In this document: piece by piece, positions 54,200 to 64,000 of the stretch
How positions within the stretch are numbered: position 1 is the stretch's first letter
Layout: each line of letters starts with the position of its first letter
DNA from: Rhizopus sp. PT2906
Taxonomy: Eukaryota > Mucoromycota > Mucoromycetes > Mucorales > Rhizopodaceae
Direction of reading: 5' to 3'
Length of the DNA: 64,000 nt
Assembly: GCA_025529335.1 (NCBI GenBank)
Contig: JAMYHX010000164.1
Location: forward strand, 16,583 to 80,582
Notes under the pieces: model-generated
The model's input: the letters and a program-made list of their open reading frames with translations, nothing else
The model's database searches: none
Told to the model about the DNA's origin: nothing
Program-made: the position numbers and the translations under genes

Positions 54200-54700
54200 T
54201 TGTATAAGCTTCTTAGTCAAAAGAGCGACTGTTTTCAGGGTGTAAGCGGAACACCATTTAGTCCAATAGAAGCAGCCATCGTTTGACATGTGAAATACGT
54301 ATCGTGGAATACCTTTTGCCGATGCAATTACCATATGACTTGAAGAGTACAACCAAACAGCGATAAAAGCGAGATCGTTAAAGCAATAAGGCTGAGAGTA
54401 TCGCAACTTCTGGTATGAGATACAGCAAAGGTTAACATAGGTTGTTCAATTTGAGCAAGTGAGCAGGATAACCCAGGAAATAACTTAGAAAGGGCCAAGG
54501 TCCACAGTACGGCTTTGTGAGAACAACTGAAGAAAAAATGAGATGTAGTTTCATCAACGGAATCACAGAATAAATAAGACCCGGACGGGCGTTGACTTGG
54601 AATAAGGGTATGTAAACGTTGTTTGCAAGGGATCGTTCAATGTAGCAACTGATAACACGTATTTCGCGCTGTTGGAGGAAGCGGTAGTCGCCCAAATAGA
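54200..54700 (-). pseudogene. Non-LTR retrotransposon (LINE) C-terminal relic
   Basis: On the minus strand, between about 54665 and 54380, one frame reads ARNTCYQLLH, a stop, then IPCKQRLHTLIPSQRPSGSY, LFCDSVDETTSHFFFSCSHK and AVLWTLALSKLFPG. The order Thr-Cys...Arg-Leu-His...Leu-Cys...Glu-Thr..His-Phe-Phe..Cys..Lys..Val-Leu-Trp is the zf-RVT domain that follows reverse transcriptase in LINEs. Further down SLFGCTLQVIW fits the tail. Stops and frame changes show decay; the reverse transcriptase upstream is not recognisable (55092-54745 is open but unassigned). Confidence 0.5.
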
Positions 54701-55510
54701 CGTCTACGATGCAAGAAGCACGACAGGCCCGTATCATTTCTGTTTCAAGATTCTTTGTGATAGTAAATACTTACGGTAAGACTGAGGACGGAGATGAAAT
54801 CAGTATTGCTCACTCTAAAAGTGCTGAGCCGACAAAGAGATGTCAAATCTATGGTGGCCGCATCCAGGTCACTTGTAGAAGCACTCCCGGAGATGCACAA
54901 AGGCAGGAAGACAATAGGCAGTAGAACGCGTCCTTGGAGGAGTAAAGCAATAGTTTCAAGACAAAGCTGCCGAAACCGAGGATATTTGTTAGCTGTTCGC
55001 AGGCGGAGGTTCGCGGTCTGAAGATCATGGACGATAAAATCACTGATCAGAAGTTTGCAGAATCCTGGGTTAGCTGAAGACAATGTTTGCATAACGTCAG
55101 GCGTATAACAATAGGAGAGTGTTTAGTGGAGCTTATCAAGGTATAATGGACTAATACAACCAAGAAGATCTTTGCATTCAGGTTATAGTTGATATACACC
55201 ATAGTTTTCGTCAATGTTAAAGCACTATGTCATGCTTGAAGGGGGAGAAATAAATTCCGTAGAATAAGATATATGAGGACATGTGATTCCAGTAGCAGGA
55301 GGCTTCTCTTTAAATTTAGATATTGATAAAGTATGAACATGACCAACAAGCAAACTATTCAGCCTCCTGACAAGAGATATCCAACTTGAATATTTCAGGA
55401 GCCGTAAAAATGGATCATATTTTCCAGTAGATATAACGATAGTCTATGGAACCATTCGCTTGTGATGATGCAACCTTGTGTGAATAGAAAATAAAAGACA
55501 ATTCAGACTC
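54701..55510. other. Probable decayed retroelement and unassigned DNA
   Basis: Open minus frames at 54745-55092 and 54849-55043 may be degenerate upstream parts of the LINE; no motif visible. Nothing else. Confidence 0.35.
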
Positions 55511-55641
55511 TTAGTGTTTTGCCAAGTTAATAATATAATTCTTATTAGAATGATTTAATTTATTCTTTAAAATAATTTTACACTTGGTAAAAGAGACATG
55601 CGTACAACAGTAGCTTTGTACTATGACCAAAATATACTTAC

Positions 55642-55816
55642 CAAACCCATTATCATACGCATGCCCAAGCAATGCCTTCAGAGCGCTGTATGTTTGTTTG
55701 TCAGGATTACGCAATGCGCCTAGATTGCCGGAAAGAAGACTGCTCATGAGAAGAGCATCTTGGTAAAGAGCGGACGACAATTGCTTGTACCAGACAGCCA
55801 TTTTATACACAACCAT
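55642..55816 (-). CDS. Possible first exon of an unrecognised gene
   Basis: ATG 55816 opens MVVYKMAVWYKQLSSALYQD and runs to a GTAAGT donor after NGFG (55642). The peptide looks coding (helical, LMSSLLSGNLGALR), but I find no convincing second exon in the 500 bp downstream; without splicing the frame runs to 55511. Confidence 0.25.
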
Positions 55817-55907
55817 TCCTTTGATCTTCTTTCTCTCTCCACTGTCTCCAAAGAACAAAATCAAGCCGGTTCACTTTTTCCGCCCTTTATTTCTTCCACC
55901 ATTATCA

Positions 55908-56255
55908 TGACGAAAGAGCCAGCACGCTCGGTAGACTTCTCTACAAGGAGAAAAGCAACCTCCAGAAAAGCAACGACAAGAATAGGGGTGAGATTCTTGA
56001 GCACTCTATAAGTAGTTAGAGCCATCTTTTTGGTCAGGGGTGACAGACGACGCGAGAAGCAAAAGGGAAAGCATCAGAGGGACAGTTAAATATTTTAGAC
56101 ATGCTTTAAAGAAAAGAAAAGAAAAGTGGTTGATAATGAAAAAAGACTATGCAAAAAGTGTATTTCTTTTATATGTCAAACAGTATAATTTATCAAAAAG
56201 ACAACATGAGCTTGACAACTTTTACCCTTTTGATAAAACAGTGCCAGGAGCATAG
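55908..56255 (+). CDS. Two coding-like frames, unrecognised
   Basis: ATG 55908 gives MTKEPARSVDFSTRRKATSR (basic) to a stop at 56011; a second frame from about 56040 gives TDDARSKRESIRGTVKYFRH...FYPFDKTVPGA to 56255. I could not join them with a phase-correct intron. Could be one broken small gene. Confidence 0.2.
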
Positions 56256-57404
56256 GCTCATTTTTATGCAATTAGAGTCTTGGTGACCTGTTGTTTGGTC
56301 TAATGATAACCTCCCCCTTTTGATCCACATTTACGCTTACAACTATGATTTCATTTTATTTCAATACACTATTTAATCAATTGCGAGTGTATGTTTATGT
56401 AATATTTAAGGAATTACTTTTGATAAAAAATATCACAATTTAGTAAAGACGTGAATATAACAAGATGCTTTTATTGTTATTAACTTGGTCTTTAAAGTAA
56501 CTTGATTAGAATCCTCTGTTCTTTCCAATCCATCTGTTGGTCATAACTCATGTACAAGTACCCTTGTTCTCCCATTCTACCATCCAAATAGATGATGTGT
56601 ATTAGAATATCAAATGCTTTACTAACAACAACACTTTACAGGTGACCAGATTCTCTTTTACATTTCTTGGACAAAACTCGTTTATAGAAACCATTTTATC
56701 ACTAATGAATGCTTCATTTTCAGCTGAATGAATAAAAAGGTAAACTTGATAAATCAAAAGTGAATGATGATCGCATTATTGATCAGCATGACTGCGGCAG
56801 AAATTACCATTGAGGTCAACGGGTCTCTTGGCATCTCACAGTGGATAGTAAAAAGAGCCATTAAGAAGTACAAAGAAGTTCGTTTTTCTCGACACCGTCA
56901 ATAAGTACTTAAAGGAAAATGGCCTTGGCTCTTACTTTATGACCTATAAGCCTTTACTTACTAGCATTCACAAGCTCAACAGACACTATTGGACCATGAC
57001 AATGGTTTTGGAAGTATTTTCTTGGTGTTTTTGTTAAGCCTGCAAAATTTACAGAATACCAAACGATTTGTAAGTTTCAAGCTGCTTTTGTTTCCTGACT
57101 CGTGAAAATAAAAGTTATGCCATGGCACTATTATTATGTACGTGAAGCAAGTTACGCGTTGATAGGCTAGATAGACAGCTATAATGGTATTACAACATGT
57201 TACAGATCTGAAAAAGATCAACATAATGACATTAAGATGTTTTCAGTCATTTCTTGTATCAAATAGTGCATTAATAGTTATCTTTATTAAGCGCATATAT
57301 TAATATACGCGAGTTATTTTAAGAAATTCATTAGGTAATTAAAAAGATGAACATGCTTCCAGAGCAATGTTGAGTATTTACAAAAATGCATTTAGGAAAG
57401 TTAA
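56256..57404. other. Gene-poor region with a Tc1/mariner relic
   Basis: AT-rich. The only recognisable content is the transposase fragment at 56764-57001. Confidence 0.45.
56764..57001 (+). pseudogene. Tc1/mariner-type transposase fragment
   Basis: Frame reads LISMTAAEITIEVNGSLGIS then IVKRAIKKYKEVRFSRHRQ and stop; in another frame FMTYKPLLTSIHKLNRHYW follows. This is the N-terminal helix-turn-helix region of Tc1-like transposases (..S.R.V...L.S.GI..S..T..R.L...G.....KPLLT..H...R). The DDE catalytic part is gone. Confidence 0.55.
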
Positions 57405-60400
57405 TTAAGAAGAGTGCCTGATATTCTTACTACTGGCGCTAGACCTTTCAGCAAAGTACGCTACTTCAAGCTCACCGTCGCTGAAATAATATGAACCTTC
57501 ATCGTTCAAGAAGGAATCATTATCTATTTCTGATAAACATTGAATAACTGATATGTCTTTCTGAAAATCACACTTACCTTCCAATTGCTCTTCTAATATC
57601 ATAAAATGCCTAGGCGTACTGTTTCGGTAGTATGCACTGTTTCTTGATGAACGAGCTTTAAGGGCTAGTGAATCCGTAGACTCATTAGATAGGTGCTCCT
57701 GTGAGCTTAGGTCCTGCATGTATATCTTTAGCGTATCCTCTGTAGGGAAGACTTGCTCTGCAGAAGCTTTATCATCTTCGTTTTCTTGAGGATAACAAGA
57801 GTCGGTCCAAAAGATATAGTCAAACTTGACTAGCATCATTCGAAGCATATGGGAAGGAATGGCCAAAGTAGCAGAAAAGACAACGCAGATGTTGGATAGA
57901 GTCATTTTGTTCTTGTTTGAATTTTGCACAACACGGATCAGATGTGCACACAAGAATCGTAAAAGTGCATAGTTTACAAGTGGGAGAAGCGAGATAAGTC
58001 GACCTAACTCGTGTATTTTTGCTTGTTGATCTGAAGTTTCTACACAAGCAAATAAGGGTGAGGAAAAAAAAAAAATAAGTAATAATAAAAAGCGTTCATT
58101 TACCACAAGCGCATAGATACTTGCTCAATAAACTTTCTGTAAAGATGTTTTCTGGAAGTTCGCGTAACCACATCTTGAGTAGACCTGCTACAGCATGAAG
58201 GTCGTGGTGTTGATCTTGGCCTAAAAGATCAACATCGCCTTCTATATAGAAGCTATGTTGTGAGTATAATAATAGTAAAGTAAAAGTTTAAGTACCATTG
58301 TTAAACCTTCTCTTGAGGCCCTTTATCTCCAACACACTTCCACTCATTCTGTAGATACCTTCTTCTTGTAGTGCGCCTTTAAGTTCCAAGTACTCTATAC
58401 AACGATATACAATAGCTGGCAACATACATTGATCCGAAATCTTTGTTTTATCGACAACATCGTGCAAGGGAACACCAAAGATGCCATGAGTTGCAGGTGT
58501 TGGATTGAGCATAAATTCATATTCATTCTTTATACTGTTTAATTCCTTTGGTTTGTAACCAACTGAATGCAAGTGCTGTCTAGATGCTACATGAACCCCA
58601 ATCCCTGTCTGGTCCGAGACTGACGATCTTGGGCTAAGCGGGTCCTTTGATGATGACGAGTTGAGAGAATTACGCATATCTGGTAATTTTTTGTCCATAG
58701 CTTTAAAGCTTCCTGCAAGTGAAGGCGATGAAATATCCTCACTATCATAACTTAGATCTGATAGGCCACTTGCATTTCTTTCACTGTTATACAAGTATTG
58801 TGATGCATTACGCAGACTGGTAACCCAGTGGTCCCTTTCTTCATCTGAGTCAGCACAAAGTATGTGCTTGTGCATGTTATTGCTGGATTTATATTCAAGA
58901 AGTACAAAAGCGTGGCGGTAGTCGTCCTGCTGTGATTCATTAACTGTGTAACACCATATTTGCGAATTCTTCAAGTTGATGGTGCCCAAAAGTTGTCCAT
59001 CTTTCTGTTTACGAAGGAGTTAGTATAAGAATAAAGTATGTCGTTCTTACTTGCGTTTTCATAATATGTTAGTGAGCCATCATTGCATAAGATATAGTAT
59101 CGTAATATCCAGCCACCGATGTTCTTTCTTTTTTTAGTAAGATATCCTTCTTTTATGCTACATTTCTAGAAAAAGAGAATAAGAAAAAAGGGAATAAATC
59201 GGCAACGGCTATACCTTTTGAGATGCATCCCCAATAATTGAAGAATTAAGAAACTCTAATAGACTTGTCTCATTTATACATCTTAATGACACTGCATGTT
59301 GCAAGTATTCCTCGATAATACGCTATGGACTTTTATTCAGAACAATGTACAATTGAGATTTTTTTTATTATTATTACCTTTCTTTCGTCCACCTTGGCCG
59401 GGGCATGGGCGTTCAACAATGGCTTTTCTGGCAACTTTTTTAGGAGGCTACCATGAGCTGGGTTACTCTCTTTTAACTAAGCATAGACGATTAGAAAGAG
59501 CAAATGGTTAAATCAAAGTCAAAACGTACTTGCTTATCCAACATTTGAATGTCATTCAATGTCTTTTCTATTTTCCAAATTTCATTCTTGACATCATTAT
59601 TTTTCTGATATACGCCAATGGTGAACACAGGTGTACCTTTGCCTTTTTCGTCAATGAACATAGTGGAACTGACAACATCAATAAAGACATTACATAGGTT
59701 GTTAAGGGCCAACTTTTCCATATGGGTTATCGCCAGAGAATCGAACCGAGGTGTTCGTGGTATGACAGGCGTAGAAGGTTCGCCTCTGGTGTATGCGTCT
59801 TGTTTATTTTTGGAAATATCAAAGTGAGAAGAAGTAGGAGTATGGTTGTACTGATTCTTGTGTATTTCCATATCGGTCAATTTGCCGTCGTTTACAGAAT
59901 TTAGGTTATTGTGTTCAAGTGTAGATGATGAAGGATGGTTGCTGTATACGGACGTTGTGTAAAGCGGTGAACTGATGGATGAAGAAGAAGGAGTGGGTAA
60001 CTGTGATGATGATGATTGTAATGGTATGGATGATTCTGTGTTGGTTTTATTAAGCAAATATCGAGGAGCATAGTTGGAAGAGGCCAAGTTCAGGACAGGG
60101 GGTCTCTTAACCAAATGGGGCTGATGGCTTGTGTATGGGCCCTTTGAATGACCATCTACTTTATTCTCGTTGGAACGAAATGGAGACTTTGGAGGAGGAG
60201 TCAATGCTTTTTGGATGACTAAATCTTTATGAAGATCACGCTCTGTAGACTGATGTTGTACAATTCTTTTGTCTGTTTGATGGTCGGCTTCCGGTATATG
60301 CCTAGCCGAGGCAAGTGCCTGAAGTTGCTTATTGTATTCTTTTAAGCTTTCATTCTCACTTGACAAATGTATCAATGACTCCTTTAAGCATTTGATGACG

Positions 60401-60510
60401 CCTTTTTGTTTTTCGATAATTCTGCAGTATTGTTCATTCTGTTGACGATATTTTTCTATTGCCTTGTAATGAGCGATTGAAGGCTCTACTTCTATTTCGC
60501 CTGATGACAT
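57405..60510 (-). CDS. PX-PH-RhoGAP protein (BEM3-like)
   Basis: Switches off Cdc42/Rho GTPases at membranes during polarised growth. Exons (gene order) 60510-59530, 59476-59378, 59322-59215, 59165-59055, 59004-58296, 58241-58104, 58039-57405; 926 aa. N-terminal coiled coil (residues 15-75), Ser-rich linker, PX domain (from NVFIDVVSSTMF to FLNSSIIGDASQK), PH domain (SIKEGYLTKKRKNIGGWILR to WVTSLRNASQYL), then RhoGAP with arginine finger EEGIYRMSGS and LKMWLRELPENIFTESL, PLVNYALLRFLCAHL. Coiled coil, PX, PH and GAP in this order is the BEM3 layout. Intron 4 uses a GC donor (GCAAGT, 59054-59049). A 30-nt GTAAGT...CAG segment near 57576-57547 could be a further tiny in-frame intron. Confidence 0.9.
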
Positions 60511-60714
60511 GATATGATAATGCAATAAGACTGTATATGAAAATAAATTGATAAAAGAGCGAAAGAAGAGCGACAAAATAAAGACACACCGGAGAAGAAA
60601 TGAAGTAAAAAACCCAGTTGACAAGGAGCGTCGGTAAATGAAATAGTTTATCTTTTTCAGTGAACAATAGAAAATTAAAGTTTATTATGTATTATTAGAT
60701 AAAAAGTGTAAATT

Positions 60715-60987
60715 TTAAAAGAGAGCATAAGCAGCAATGGCTGTAGACGCCAAAGTAGTTATAGCGATACCAGAGCTTAATTGAGCAGCACCACTCTTTC
60801 CAGGATTGGGATTATTTACTGTGATACTAGCAGTGGCAGCTGTTCCGCCTAATGGGTTCGATGCAGTACTATTTTATGATCAGATCAAGAAATCAAAAAA
60901 CATATAAACCTCCCCTTACGTGTTTGTTTCAGCAGCATGAACTGAAGAGATGACGAGAGCAGCAAGAAGAACAAAAGAGAATTTCAT
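60715..60987 (-). CDS. Small secreted GPI-anchored protein
   Basis: 73 aa from exons 60987-60920 and 60868-60715. Signal peptide MKFSFVLLAALVISSVHA with cleavage likely after HAA, a Ser/Thr/Asn/Pro-rich mature part of about 25 residues, and a C-terminal GPI signal: small-residue site GKSGAAQLSSG then hydrophobic AITTLASTAIAAYALF. Likely a cell-wall or membrane surface peptide; family unknown to me. A 51-nt intron splits it. It lies 204 bp upstream of the RhoGAP gene on the same strand and is divergent from the next gene. Confidence 0.8.
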
Positions 60988-61224
60988 TTTGGAGAATAGA
61001 GTAAAAGATGAGGAAAAAGGCAGAGATCAAAAATTTAAGCTTTTATACCTTGTTCGGGTGACATGTGAGATGAAGAAGTAGAAGTTTTATTGTCATATGA
61101 TATCTATATTTCATTATTTTTTTTCTTTTTTCATTTATTCTTGCTTGATCAAATTTGCTCTCCGCCATTTTTGACATAAACACACGTTGTCTGTGAGCTT
61201 TATTTGTTCTTTTTTACTCAAAAT
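60988..61224. promoter_or_regulatory. Divergent promoter region
   Basis: 237 bp between the GPI-protein and mitochondrial-protein starts. On the minus strand TTTATACC... near 61040 is TATA-like (TATAAAAGC). Confidence 0.4.
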
Positions 61225-61911
61225 ATGCAGAAACTAGTTGCACGAGTTGGTACTTTCAAGCAACCTTATTCACGCTTATTTTACACAAGCTCTGTTCTCT
61301 TCAAAAGTGAGCCCATTCGTTGTAAGTCGACTGTTGGTAGATGGCATCATGCTAATCAGTTAAAAAGCACATCCTAATCTGTATGCACATACAATAAATT
61401 CAGAGAATAAAAAAAAGTATGCTATTTCATATGTATCAGATGATGACTTGGGTCAGCGTTCAATAGAAGACTACCCAGAATTGATCATCGGCTGGTCTTC
61501 TTCAACTGATACATTGAACACAAGAACATTTGTTGAAAATGGAAAGTTTGTAGATTTTTTAACAAAGACGCTCAAAGAAAATATTCATAAAGTAAACGAT
61601 ACCAACCTGAAGGCAATGGCAGATTGGCAAAAGGAAGGGTAAAGATATGACAAGGAGTAAATCTTTACATATTCTAATTTTGTACTAGTTGGATGCACAT
61701 TGGTGATGAACGCGATCCACCTGCTTGGGGGCGTATTAATTTTCCTGAAGATATCGTCGGCAGTGTTCAATTAGTAAATGGCATTATTCAAGAAGGAACT
61801 TATCAACCTATGCCTGCCCATCGTTTGATCTCAGGAAAGGGTATCTTTCAGCTATCAGAACCATTGACTCGATGTGTTATTAGTGCTGCAAAAGCCAAAG
61901 TCTCTCAATAA
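61225..61911 (+). CDS. Conserved mitochondrial protein of unknown function
   Basis: 179 aa from exons 61225-61306, 61404-61638, 61689-61911. The N-terminus MQKLVARVGTFKQPYSRLFY is a typical matrix-targeting presequence (basic, Ser/Thr, no acids). The body has motifs I associate with a conserved uncharacterised fungal family: GWSSSTDTLNT, GWMHIGDERDPPAWGRI, PEDIVGSVQLVNG and YQPMPAHRLISGKGIFQLS. Function unknown. The first donor is taken as GTGAGC; another GT nearby would break the frame. Confidence 0.75.
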
Positions 61912-62043
61912 ATATTCCTTTTTTGTAATTGATCAAAATTAAGTCTCAGAACGAAAACGAGTAACAACTCGTGGCTTTTCCTACGTTTGCTGTCCTCTAA
62001 ACAAGGGCTACTCTTTTGTGTGTCCCCTTCTTGATCATTAACC

Positions 62044-62952
62044 ATGCAGGCCGCTCGAGTGTGTTTTTCACCATTCTTAAAAAATAACATCATTTTAACA
62101 ACTGCCTCCAAAAGCAACTTGTGCTGCAGTCAACGATTCATTTCCTTTTCAGCTCGCTTAAATGAAGAAGAAGGATCAAAGACCCCTGAAGTTGAAACAA
62201 TTGAATCTACTGAAGAAGTAGAACCTGTCAAAATGTCCAGAAGACGACGCAGATTTCACGAATGGATGAAAGAAGTGGGTTATAAATTCAGTCGTCCTTC
62301 AGAGGGTACAACCAACTATCTGGCAACCACAGTAAGAAACTCTCTCTTTTTGTGACATCAGTTCTTAACTCTCTCTCTTTTGTTAGCCTTTTCCTAATAA
62401 TCCTTTATTCCAACCAAGACCTCCTCTTGCTGATGCTACTAAACAAGAAATATATGACCAATATGTTTCTGATCCACAAACTTGGTCAGTTCGAAAACTG
62501 GCAACAAAATACAACATCTCTTTAAAGCGTGTAGAAGCCATTTTGAAGCTCAAGCAAGTTGAAAAAGATTTAGAAATGAATGTAAATATTCTGTCTTTAA
62601 TGTTAAATCAAGTATCTTACCATAGGCATAGGGTATCCCCTTACAAAGAAAGTTTGCAAAGGGAATGGAACAACTCATGGGCGTAGATAACCGAACTGAA
62701 TTATTAAAGGAACCTTTAGTCGATGTGTTCCCTAATGTTGGCAAGCCCAAGTTTAAATCATTAAAGGAAGACGCTCACTTTGGACCAGAAGATGCAGCTA
62801 AAGTACTTAACCGCATACCTTTCAAGGATTTGGAAAACAGAATGATTGAGCTTGGACAAGCAGATTTCAGCTTACCTAAATCTACTACAAGTACTAGTAA
62901 TGAATCTACGAAACCCACAAAGAAATTCGTTATTGTAGATACATCTGCTTAG
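62044..62952 (+). CDS. Mitochondrial ribosomal protein mS45 (Bot1/Mrps35 family)
   Basis: Small-subunit mitoribosomal protein, called Bot1 in fission yeast and Mrps35 in budding yeast. 267 aa from exons 62044-62331, 62387-62581, 62632-62952. Presequence MQAARVCFSPFLKNN... ; basic block MSRRRRRFHEWMKEVGYKFS; then PFPNNPLFQPRPPLADATKQ and the helix-turn-helix-like WSVRKLATKYNISLKRVEAI, and GIPLQRKFAKGMEQLMGV. C-terminus LENRMIELGQADF...KKFVIVDTSA. Good match in motif order; 132 bp downstream of the other mitochondrial gene on the same strand. Confidence 0.85.
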
Positions 62953-64000
62953 AATTTTAAAATATTATGTAAAAAAAAAAAAGGTGTCATCTTGATTTCC
63001 ACACAATAAATTATACAAGTTTTCAGAAATTATTCACACACATTACAAAATCAATAACAATTAAACACTTTATGTCTTCTTTGTGATGTAAACATGAAAA
63101 TATGAAATGTTGAACACATTACACGAGTAAGTGATCTTGGTTGTTCCCACCCTCCTTGTCCCTTTCTTGTTTCTGCTTTGTTTTCCTGTCTCACTCAAGA
63201 AGATGAAGACCAAAAATTTTTTATTCAGTCATTTTATTGTCTTTTTATTGTAGTGCAGGTTCGAAAAATAAAGAAAAGATTGATAACAACAACCAAAATC
63301 ACGTCTTATGAGGTGTAATGAGGCTCAGCATTTCGCCTATATCCTTACAATAGTGCTTATACTTTATGCATTATATACAACAGTTAATTATAATAGTCGT
63401 TGTGTTTAATAGTTTATGCTTTATTTACATAGTGTTTCCCGAAAAAATATTCAGTTCCCTACAACAGAAAAATCAATATATCTTAAGACTGAATAGCAAC
63501 TTTGACGAATCATGAGCAAAGGAAGGTACGGAGCATGGCCTGAGAGACATACAGTGTTCTCTGTAATCGCATTTACTCTAAAGAGAAACAGTAAAAATAA
63601 CAATGTGTGAAACTAGCTTTCTAGTTTTCTAGCCAATAAAAAGCTGTTAATGCTTTTAACTCTATCCATTTGTATAAATCAATATATTATTCGCACACAT
63701 TACAAGATTAATAACAGTCAACACGTTAATTGTTTTTCTATGTCTTCTTTATTATTAAAAAGGCAACATGTAATAGTACATAAAATGAGCTTGATACTTT
63801 TGAGTATAAAACAAATGTGGTCAACACTTATGAATAACACACGTAACTGAAAAAGTTGTTAGAGACCTCATATAAATAGTCTGATCTTGATTTCTTTTTC
63901 TTTTCTTCTTTGGACTAAAAAGTAAGACCAGCTATTCCCCAGCTAGCCCTAAGGTATGTTATATTCTTTACTCTTGTAAGAAACTGATATGTAGTATTAT
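62953..64000. other. Intergenic end of window
   Basis: AT-rich. A diverged direct repeat occurs at about 63028-63077 and 63685-63745 (shared ATTATTC-CACACATTACAA and TATGTCTTCTTT). No gene recognised. Confidence 0.45.

Overview
The window is nuclear DNA of an AT-rich, intron-dense fungus, most likely an early-diverging Mucoromycota (Mucorales-like) species. Evidence: many very short GT-AG introns (about 45-70 nt, some GC-AG), long poly-T and CT tracts, fungal gene families (PIK1, OPI1, SET5, JSN1/PUF with RRMs, BEM3-type RhoGAP, CPS1-like GT2, fungal-type transcription factors), a FANCI gene, and transposon types (Fanzor, Helitron, TIR element) known from Mucorales. There are no tRNA, rRNA or CRISPR features I can support. 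Exon models below were built by hand from splice sites; every full-length model given with exon coordinates sums to a multiple of three.

Layout. 1-10 kb: 3' end of a PI4-kinase gene (PIK1), a three-repeat MYB factor, an OPI1-like repressor and an inositol-polyphosphate kinase, all on +. 10-13.4 kb: SET5-like SET/MYND methyltransferase and a SENP6/7-Ulp2-like SUMO protease, both on -. 15-19.6 kb: a bZIP factor convergent with a large RRM-PUF RNA-binding protein. 19.6-27 kb: sparse region with a four-exon Yippee gene and a 3.0-kb mobile element with ~0.66-kb terminal inverted repeats and a divergent serine-recombinase-like protein. 27-33 kb: OLA1/YchF GTPase, SEC2-type Rab GEF, FCP1-like phosphatase, family-2 glycosyltransferase. 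33.2-37.7 kb: a decayed Fanzor (TnpB-like RuvC nuclease) gene followed upstream, on the same strand, by a truncated Helitron Rep/helicase N-terminus. 38-52 kb: dense housekeeping block (GSK3 kinase, GDA1 nucleoside diphosphatase, zinc-cluster-less fungal transcription factor, BZW/5MP, 17-exon FANCI, cytosolic ArgRS). 52.4-57.4 kb: gene-poor graveyard with LINE and Tc1/mariner relics. 57.4-63 kb: PX-PH-RhoGAP protein, a tiny GPI-anchored secreted protein, a conserved mitochondrial protein and mitoribosomal protein mS45 (Bot1/Mrps35).

Many neighbours are divergent pairs with short shared promoters (SEC2/FCP1 140 bp, GSK3/GDA1 208 bp, BZW/FANCI 309 bp) or tight convergent pairs (IP6K/SET5 stop codons 16 bp apart, GDA1/transcription factor 80 bp, FANCI/ArgRS 115 bp). 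The first 10 kb groups three genes of inositol-lipid and inositol-phosphate metabolism. The most unusual content is the two mobile-element islands (23.9-26.9 kb and 33.2-37.7 kb).
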